Assembly: GCA_014621425.1 (NCBI GenBank)
Contig: JAANBB010000006.1
Coordinates: 1-64,000, forward strand
Length of the DNA stretch: 64,000 bases
Reading direction: 5' to 3'
DNA from: Cylindrodendrum hubeiense
Taxonomy: Eukaryota; Ascomycota; Sordariomycetes; Hypocreales; Nectriaceae
Part shown: positions 57,603 to 64,000 of the stretch, piece by piece
How the letters are laid out: every line of letters starts with the position of its first letter
How positions within the stretch are numbered: the first letter of the stretch is position 1
Translations under genes and position numbers: made by a program
The notes under the pieces: generated by a model
What the model was told of the DNA's origin: nothing
Databases searched by the model: none
The model's input: the letters and a program-made list of their open reading frames with translations, nothing else

Positions 57603-58974
57603 ATGACTAGCAACATCATGTATCCTTTTCTGCCTCTCCGGAGCCGAGGATTCTACCCCGGGCTGCCGTCTGACCAGTTCAGCGACCAGTGGGAGAACCC
57701 TCGCGATGTCTTCTCCGTGCTCCTCATTCTGGGCGGCGACATTGTGAGCCGCGCCCTGGCCCAGTTGGCCGGTGGGCGTGTAACCCCTGTCGCCTTTTCA
57801 TTTGGTCAGTATCTCCGTCTCCCCTCGGCTGCTGCGTCACAAGTATCTGAGTATCTGAATTGACTCCTCTCCGTCTTCAGGATGGGTCGCCTATGCCGTC
57901 ACCGCAGTAGTGTCCGCCGTGGGCGAGAACAAGCTGATGCCGCTTCCCGACTGTGCGTGCAAGGTCATCAACGGACGAAGCGGTTATGCGCGCGACAATT
58001 CGAGCTGGGTCGTCGGACGCATCATGCGAGACTTTGATACTTGGATGGATGACGGGCACCCTCACGGGTCAATCCGGCATTGTCTTGACGACATGATAAA
58101 CGAGCGCTGGAAGCAGGACAGAGACGAAGCCGGCAATGGGGCGGCTGCCAGTCAAGTTCCTAAGCCCACCATGGTTGGCCTCTGCATCTCCGTCTACAGG
58201 GCTCGCGACGTCAACCCCGGGTCGCCTGGCTTTGATCTTGCCTATTGCACTGGGTTTGGAACTGCGCTGGTGCAACTAGGAATTGCAGCTATCCCATGTG
58301 TAATCCATGGCGACTGGGGCATCGTGTTAGTGACAGCCGTGGGGATAACCCTGTCGTTTATGACCGGGGCTCTTCCCCAGTGGGCAACAGAAAAGTGGGC
58401 TTGTCGAAGGCATACCAAGAAGACCATCATTTTGACCCGAGGAAACGGTAGCCAGCATGCCATAGTAATCATCGGGGACGGCAAGGGAATTGACCTTGAA
58501 GACCTCGCCGCTGGACAAACGAATGTTGACGTATCGGCGTCCAGCACTACTCGCATTGCCATCACTATCCTGGCTGCCTTCTGGATTCTATTACTCATCA
58601 CCGCCGCCGGTATTCAACACCACACGTGGTATCTATTGACGGTCGGGGGCATTGGAATCTTGCAAAACATTTTTGTTGCGGGGTGGCCACGATTCCCCAA
58701 GGATTTGGGTGTGCCCCTCGAGTTCGAGAAGGTCATCGGAAAGCCCAAGGTCATGGACGCGCTATTTGAGGTGGAGGAAGAGTATCCCCACGTGGGGCGA
58801 TCAATGCTGGACACCTTCTTTCCGGGAAAGCTGAGACCTGGCGAATCGAGGCGGTGGGACGATTTGGAGAAGAAGGCAGATGCCGCCGACGAAGAGCGAA
58901 AGAGGAGCCGAGCAGCAGCACAAACGGGACCGAGCAGCCCAGAAATTTCGCACACACAACCTCTGACCTCCTAG
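57603..58974 (+). CDS. polytopic membrane protein, paralog B of a divergent pair (431 aa)
   Basis: Two exons, 57603-57804 and 57881-58974; intron GTCAGT...CTTCAG, 76 bp. The intron falls inside the codon for Gly in FSFG|WVAY, a site that is uninterrupted in the paralog at 55521-56822. Hydrophobic segments, the NGSQ loop and DLEDLAAG match the other copy. The soluble stretch after the third helix differs most, as does the C-terminus (Ala/Arg/Ser-rich). ATG 57603 is used; 57618 is an alternative. Function unknown; a transport or sensing role would be guesswork. Confidence 0.85.
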
Positions 58975-59689
58975 CTTATATCTTATCCCACTTGATCTTG
59001 TGCTGCCTCTTCAGAAAAAGTCGCTCAGAATGATGGATAGGCATTCCTTCTTGCACAAGGCACCGCTGAACAATTACGACATGACTGATGTATCGAATAC
59101 AAGTTCTTGTATCGGCGAAGAAAGCACAAAAAATAGCTTGCTGTCGGTTCCCCCAATTTGTGTGGATCTGGAGCCTGTTGGATTTGTATGTATGTATTAT
59201 GTGTTCTTTTTTCTTTTTCATAGTATTGCCACTGCCGCGCTCTTCGACATCGTCAGATTGGGTAACTTGATTCCGTCATCCACCTAGCACACACATATCT
59301 CGTCATGATTTTCCAGTAGCAAAACCTGTACGTCATTGTGACTACTACGGTCGTGAATGTTTTCCCGCCCGCATGCATGCAGCCTACCAACCTGTCTTGC
59401 TCGACTACCGTTCAGCGTGGCTGGGCTGGGTGTTTTACCTTTCTTGCAACAAGTCATCTGAGTGCTGGAATGTGCAACGACCGAGACCTGCCGTGGCGTA
59501 GTCGCAAGGCCAATGACTTTGGCTGGCGGATCGGGCTGGCGCTGAGGGAGGACAAACACGCGAAGCTGCGAGGCGGAGTACTCTGCGTGCGGTGTGGTGT
59601 CCTCGCTTATTATACAAAAGAGGCATCGACTCTGTTGAACCGATAACGGAGCCACCATCACAGGGATGGTCCATGACGGGGCAAGATCA
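58975..59689. other. intergenic region between convergent 3' ends
   Basis: 715 bp between paralog B (+) and the HET gene (-). Contains the 3' UTR of paralog B. Open frames are overlapping and unsupported. Confidence 0.5.
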
Positions 59690-61648
59690 CTATACTATTG
59701 TAACAACCTGTCGCTGGGTTCCCAGCCAAACCTCTCTATCACAAAACGATGTGGTGAAAGTCCCTATCCGCCTATAAGTGCCCGTGACCTCTGATAGACC
59801 CTCTTTGGGTGTCGGGATGTCCAACGGTGTGGGGACAAGCAAAATTCCATGAAGAAGCGTAGAATTCTGCACCAGCACAGCCGCAGTCACTTCACATTTC
59901 AAACTGGAAACCTCTTCAGCAGCATCGACTGTTACGAAGCCAATCTCGCCACGGTCTGAACGGTAGTCGTCCTGAACTCCCGCGGGCTGACCATCCACCT
60001 CAAACAGCTCGCATTCAACTGGGTCCCAAACAACCCGCCTGATGATGACATCCAACTGTAGCACGCCTTCCATCACTTCCCCATACGGATTAACATGGCT
60101 CTTTGGCTCTGCGTAGCATGTCTTGACGGCGCACACTGCCCCTGAATATGTTACCATCTGACTGGAAATCTCTCCGTCCACCGCCGCCCAGGACCATGAG
60201 GGCGCCCGGTAGGTCGGGCGTGGCTCAGGGTCGCCGCACTCAACCCGCCACAATAGGCAGCCTGGAAGTTGGTGCTTCCAGAGGCCCGCCAGGTAGCTGC
60301 TTTTGTTCCAGAAGGTGTGGAAGTATTCGACGACGCCAGAGAGCGCGAGGAGCCTGTCCCGGGGTTTAGTCAGATCCCGCCGCGTGTATAGCCTGAGGAT
60401 GCTCTGCCAGGCCTGGTCTGCCTGCTCCTCCGCCTCCTCAGGCGTCATCTTGGGGATAGTAGGGAGCTTGGGCGTGAAGATGTAGTTGGGGAGGCGCGGT
60501 ATGCCATCACGGGGTTTGCTCATATTTGGGTTACCATCGACGTTGACGTGCGCCGTCTGACACTCGTACTGAAGCGTGGGCGTACAGTACCAGAGTGCCC
60601 TCGTCGATAAGATGCGCTCCTCCAGGCACCACGCGCGCGTATTGATGGGCTGGGGTGGGGTATCCGACCGGGATTGTGCGTAAATCGTCCCTATGCCACC
60701 GTCGGGACAGCGGAACGGGAGCGTGCTAGGCGAGTTGTGTATGAACATGCAGTCCAAGAAACCTTCACTTACCTTCTTGGCATTGGCAGCAATGATGGTT
60801 AGGTAGGCACACCGAAAGATTGTGCGTATCGTAGCAATCTCGGCGGCCTTGTCCTCATCAGAGTCTTGGATGATGCAAAAGGCGTCTACCCAGAGGTAGC
60901 GCAGCCCGAGAGAGTGTGTGCCTTGGATTGCATCGCGGATCGTCTTTGGTATCCGTTGTGCCTCTATACCATGAAGATAAGATGGAAGCCGACCGCGTGT
61001 TGTACGATTCGGCTGGTCCTCGCCCCAGACGTAGCTTAGTGCGACATAGTAGCCGTCTGGCGCACCTTCAGTAATGAAGAGGCGTGGGCGGTCAGGATCG
61101 CTGCAATCAATGACTCGAGTTGGTAACTTGGCGTGTGCAGCCGGCGAGCAGCGAGGGTGATTTGATGCGCATTCGCGGATACATCGCAATGCCAATTCGT
61201 AACTCGCAGGATCATTCATATTTTCCAATACACCGCGTTCCGTGATCCATTGTGCCGCGGGGTCTTCGGGTTCGCAGTAGACGTTCCAGCTTCTCATCCA
61301 GGTGTTGTCATTTTCGATGAGGATTTCCACACGTAGCGGACAGTCTGGCGGTCTCTGAAACCACACAGTCACACTGAATGTTTTTTCTGGAGGAGGAAGT
61401 TGGCGGGATGGCATTGTCAGGCGTCCATAGTAGTCCTTCAGCGCTTCGGAAATTTGATCACACCATTCACACCCGGATTCCTCAATCTTTTCCCAAGATG
61501 GGGTTGTGTATGTGAAGCCACCGGGTGTGGTTCCTGGTGCAAACTTCGTTTCGTCTGGCGAGTCAAACACTGTCTCCCACGCAGCCTTGAAGCCATCTTG
61601 CGAGAAGACAGTGCGCCAGCAGTGAGCGCATACTGGATTTGCATCCAT
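59690..61648 (-). CDS. HET-domain protein (heterokaryon incompatibility type), 652 aa
   Basis: Single exon. HET domains trigger cell death when a genetically different partner is sensed. The N-terminus (MDANPVCAHCWRTVF) has a CxxC pair and a second in GCEWC, as many HET proteins do. The domain runs from about 205 to 370: YYVALSYVWGEDQ, IPKTIRDAIQGTHSLGLRYLWVDAFCI, IQDSDEDKAAEIATI and YLTIIAANA. These are the three family blocks, with the usual WGE, DAFCIIQD and later ANRAWCLEERILS-like (TRAWCLEERILSTRALWY) elements. The C-terminal half has no repeats. Single-gene HET proteins of this layout are common in Pezizomycotina; partner unknown. Confidence 0.93.
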   Translation of the reverse strand: MDANPVCAHCWRTVFSQDGFKAAWETVFDSPDETKFAPGTTPGGFTYTTPSWEKIEESGCEWCDQISEALKDYYGRLTMPSRQLPPPEKTFSVTVWFQRPPDCPLRVEILIENDNTWMRSWNVYCEPEDPAAQWITERGVLENMNDPASYELALRCIRECASNHPRCSPAAHAKLPTRVIDCSDPDRPRLFITEGAPDGYYVALSYVWGEDQPNRTTRGRLPSYLHGIEAQRIPKTIRDAIQGTHSLGLRYLWVDAFCIIQDSDEDKAAEIATIRTIFRCAYLTIIAANAKKVSEGFLDCMFIHNSPSTLPFRCPDGGIGTIYAQSRSDTPPQPINTRAWCLEERILSTRALWYCTPTLQYECQTAHVNVDGNPNMSKPRDGIPRLPNYIFTPKLPTIPKMTPEEAEEQADQAWQSILRLYTRRDLTKPRDRLLALSGVVEYFHTFWNKSSYLAGLWKHQLPGCLLWRVECGDPEPRPTYRAPSWSWAAVDGEISSQMVTYSGAVCAVKTCYAEPKSHVNPYGEVMEGVLQLDVIIRRVVWDPVECELFEVDGQPAGVQDDYRSDRGEIGFVTVDAAEEVSSLKCEVTAAVLVQNSTLLHGILLVPTPLDIPTPKEGLSEVTGTYRRIGTFTTSFCDREVWLGTQRQVVTIV

Positions 61649-62805
61649 GCGGCGATGAAGAGTTATAGATGCATATATGGTAATGGCCTGATATTAGCAA
61701 CCCGACATAATTTGAGGGTGAGAAAAAAGCGCACCCCGCAATCGATGCACCTGTTCCCCGCTGGACTGCCTCGCTCATTTATTAGTACGCGGAAGCTGCT
61801 TATGGTGGCTTCCTCAGCCTATCAGCTTGGAGCCTAACGTATAGGCCAGGAGGGCATTTTGTCAACACACCTGGCATCGATAAGTAACCGCATCTTGTCT
61901 TCTTTTCACCATAAATTAATTCGAGTTGGTAATAATTAAGAGTTAGTTGGGCCGAGAACTAGGCGTCGACGGCCTGGTCTGCTTGTTTGTCGAATTTGAA
62001 CTCAGACTCGGCACAATTTTACGTTCAGGTCCTTTGTTTTCTAATCACCCGTTCAACCCGATTTTACATTTCGTAGTACTCATCTATGACTAGTATTGTA
62101 ACTATAGAAGAATATACATTTGGTCTGCGTCTCTTTCACTGCCCATATGCCCGTATTGAATCAGTCGTCAGGTACAGGATTGCCTTTGTAATCCTCTGCG
62201 ACGGTATTATATCTATCTGATTCCAGAGCCACCTAAAATCAATCATGGCAAGAAATGATGATCAGATAATTAAGCTCGCATCCAGGCTTGTTGTTGACTC
62301 GAGCTGAGATGGGTCCATACACTTTTGTGTTTTTGTATTAAGAAATGGGACACGCGGCACGACTCATGGCGCTCTGTAGCTAAGTGGAACTGGGCTTGTT
62401 GTAGCAACGACGTGGCCAAATGACGGTAAAAATTGACAATCGCAGAGCACCTAGTTCGCTGACTATCTTGGGCTTTTCGATAAGTTGTCGTTGGTGTGTT
62501 AGTTAGGCGACCCACCAACCCTTCACACACGTGGCTGTGGCGGACGGGAGCGGGTCTGCCAACTCACTCTGCAGTATAAACTGGAGATTTAAATAGCACT
62601 TCAAAAATTCCAGTGGCAACAATATTTTGCGTGCTCCCTCTCAAGCACTCGGTAAACTAACAGCGCTCCATCAGAAATTTATCGTGACAATTGAGTTATC
62701 AGAGTGTGTGCCACTACCTGCACGACGTGTTGCCAGGAAAATCATTGAAGATGGGTGGCTGCCCCATATCACCTTTAATGACAGGAGCTGACGGAACGCT
62801 TTTAG
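61649..62805. other. intergenic region upstream of the HET gene
   Basis: About 1.2 kb, AT-richer, between the HET start (-) and the HET-like fragment (+). The HET promoter is at its left end. Nothing else is recognised; the open frame 62270-62530 has no family sign. Confidence 0.45.
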
Positions 62806-63495
62806 AATAATAAAACCACCTTTGAAGAATTCAAGCATACACCATTAACTATCGACGAAGCTTTTCGGCTCGTCACGTTGCATCTGCCTTCGTCTGATAG
62901 CCTTATCTATTGCACCGTAAAAGATGTGTCTCTTACCGAGCACGAACATTACGAAGCGCTGTCATATTGTTGGTGGATTGATAACCCACTTGGAGACACG
63001 CAGGAAGGAGAGATTAAGCACATCATCTGCAACAACAAAATTCTCCCGGTATATGAGAATATTTATAACGCATTACTACAACTTCAGCGAAACAAGACAT
63101 ACACTTCACAGTGGAAAGATGCGATATGCATAGACCAGAGAAAGAGTGCCAACGATGGGGGGATAAGTGCAGCAATGTGGGAAACGAAGGGAGTGGCCCA
63201 GCAGAGGCAACTGAAAGTGAAGAGAAGACGCGAGAAAAAGAAAATGAGGCCCGCAGCCCCAAGGAGGAGAGAAGGACAAATATACATCATGGGACAGATT
63301 TTCGCGTTGGCAAAACGGGTCATTGTTTTTGGAAACTACGAAGGCTACAGAACGAAGTTGAACATCGTTTTGCGGAAGGAGACTGCACATTTGGCATTAA
63401 TGTTAAACTCAAATCTTGCGACAATGTGTGACTTGGAACTCTTTAATCGATCTTGCTTGTCATGGCAGTCGCATGGCCATCGCAGCCATTACTAA
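62806..63495 (+). pseudogene. broken HET-domain ORF
   Basis: An open frame without a clear start encodes the first part of a HET domain: FKHTPLTIDEAFRLVTLHL, HYEALSYCWW (usually WG), ILPVYENIYNALLQL and WKDAICIDQR. Then comes a charged insertion of about 45 residues (Lys/Arg-rich) where ERN-type residues are expected, then QIYIMGQIFALAKRVIVF. After about 60 more residues it stops, so two thirds of a usual HET protein is missing. An acceptor-like TTTTAG precedes 62806, so an upstream exon is possible. Best read as a degenerate or truncated relic; a short functional form is less likely. Confidence 0.65.
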
Positions 63496-64000
63496 TCCTC
63501 TTTGTGTTGGGGTTTTTATTCTCTTGCACCCTCCCATCACACATTGCGCACTATAGTAAATTTAAGATAACTATATCACTGGTTCATATTGCCTTGGAGC
63601 CGTGATCCAAACCGGAAGCCGGTCGGCCCAGACCCTGAGACGACAGTGAATCGCGGTCGGGAGTAGAACGGGAGAGTGCGGACAGAGAAGCACTAAGTCC
63701 AATGTCTCGAGTTAGAAGCCGCGGAGAGAGTAGGCATGAGTCGGCTGTGGATCTGGCCTTGGTGGAGGGAACTACGCAGCTTCAAAAGAGGTAGGCTTTG
63801 TTCGAACAAAGGGCAGATACCGAGCCGGTTTTGAGCGGACCTACATGGTTCCAACCCCATAATACTGCAGGCGCTCTAGATAATCAGTATTGGTTACGAA
63901 AGAGAATTAAATAAATAATAATAAATATAGCTTTAGAAGAATATTAAGTAACTCTTTCTAATTTTTATTTACAGTCAGGTATGTAGCCCTATCAACTTGA
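63496..64000. other. gene-free window end, AT-rich
   Basis: No gene seen. A 16-bp palindrome (CTTTGTTCGAACAAAG) is at 63796-63811. The last ~100 bp is made almost only of A and T with few G or C. Confidence 0.5.

Overview
The window reads as nuclear DNA of a filamentous ascomycete (Pezizomycotina, most likely a Sordariomycete; I do not assign a species). The evidence is short GT-AG introns (mostly 45-70 bp) with CTAAC/TTAAC-type branch sites, pyrimidine-rich leaders, and families typical of such fungi: CFEM, Zn2Cys6, NACHT-ankyrin, HET, CBM1 and TRI101-like acyltransferase. Gene spacing changes along the window. The first 33 kb is fairly gene-dense. From 33.5 kb on, genes alternate with gaps of 1-3 kb that hold repeats, a decayed retrotransposon and AT-rich DNA.

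Layout. 1.5-12.4 kb: a concentrative nucleoside transporter (+), an AAA ATPase carrying EH and two ZZ domains (-), a DUF2985-like membrane protein (+) and a CFEM membrane protein (-). 13.1-21.1 kb: a secreted metzincin-like protease with a C-terminal cellulose-binding domain (-; its first exon is out of frame across a run of eight identical bases), a divergent Zn2Cys6 regulator (+) whose zinc cluster appears to need a 6-nt microexon, and a ferric reductase (+). 21.6-33.5 kb: an NLR block, with a 2137-residue NACHT-ankyrin protein (+), a helical protein with a prion-like Q/P/Y tail (-) and a second NACHT protein with a fungal STAND N-terminus (-). 35.4-48.8 kb: a nine-exon copper amine oxidase (+), a small GNA-type lectin behind three ~90-bp promoter repeats (+), an uncharacterised type II membrane protein (-), a Ty1/copia reverse-transcriptase relic (-) and a BAHD acyltransferase (+). 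51-64 kb: an MFS sugar transporter (+), a divergent pair of paralogous membrane proteins, a HET-domain protein (-) and a broken HET-like ORF (+).

How the genes relate. No single pathway joins the window. The clearest functional grouping is non-self recognition or cell-death signalling: two NACHT proteins around one prion-like protein, then two HET loci about 26 kb further on. Surface and nutrient functions (nucleoside, sugar and iron uptake, CFEM, cellulose-anchored protease, lectin) make up much of the rest.

The points most worth a second look are the 6-nt microexon in the transcription factor, the EH-ZZ-ZZ-AAA architecture, the NLR/prion-like neighbourhood, the divergent paralog pair with an intron present in only one copy, and the frame break in the protease. 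All exon joins were placed by eye from splice motifs and reading frame; no transcript or database evidence was available.
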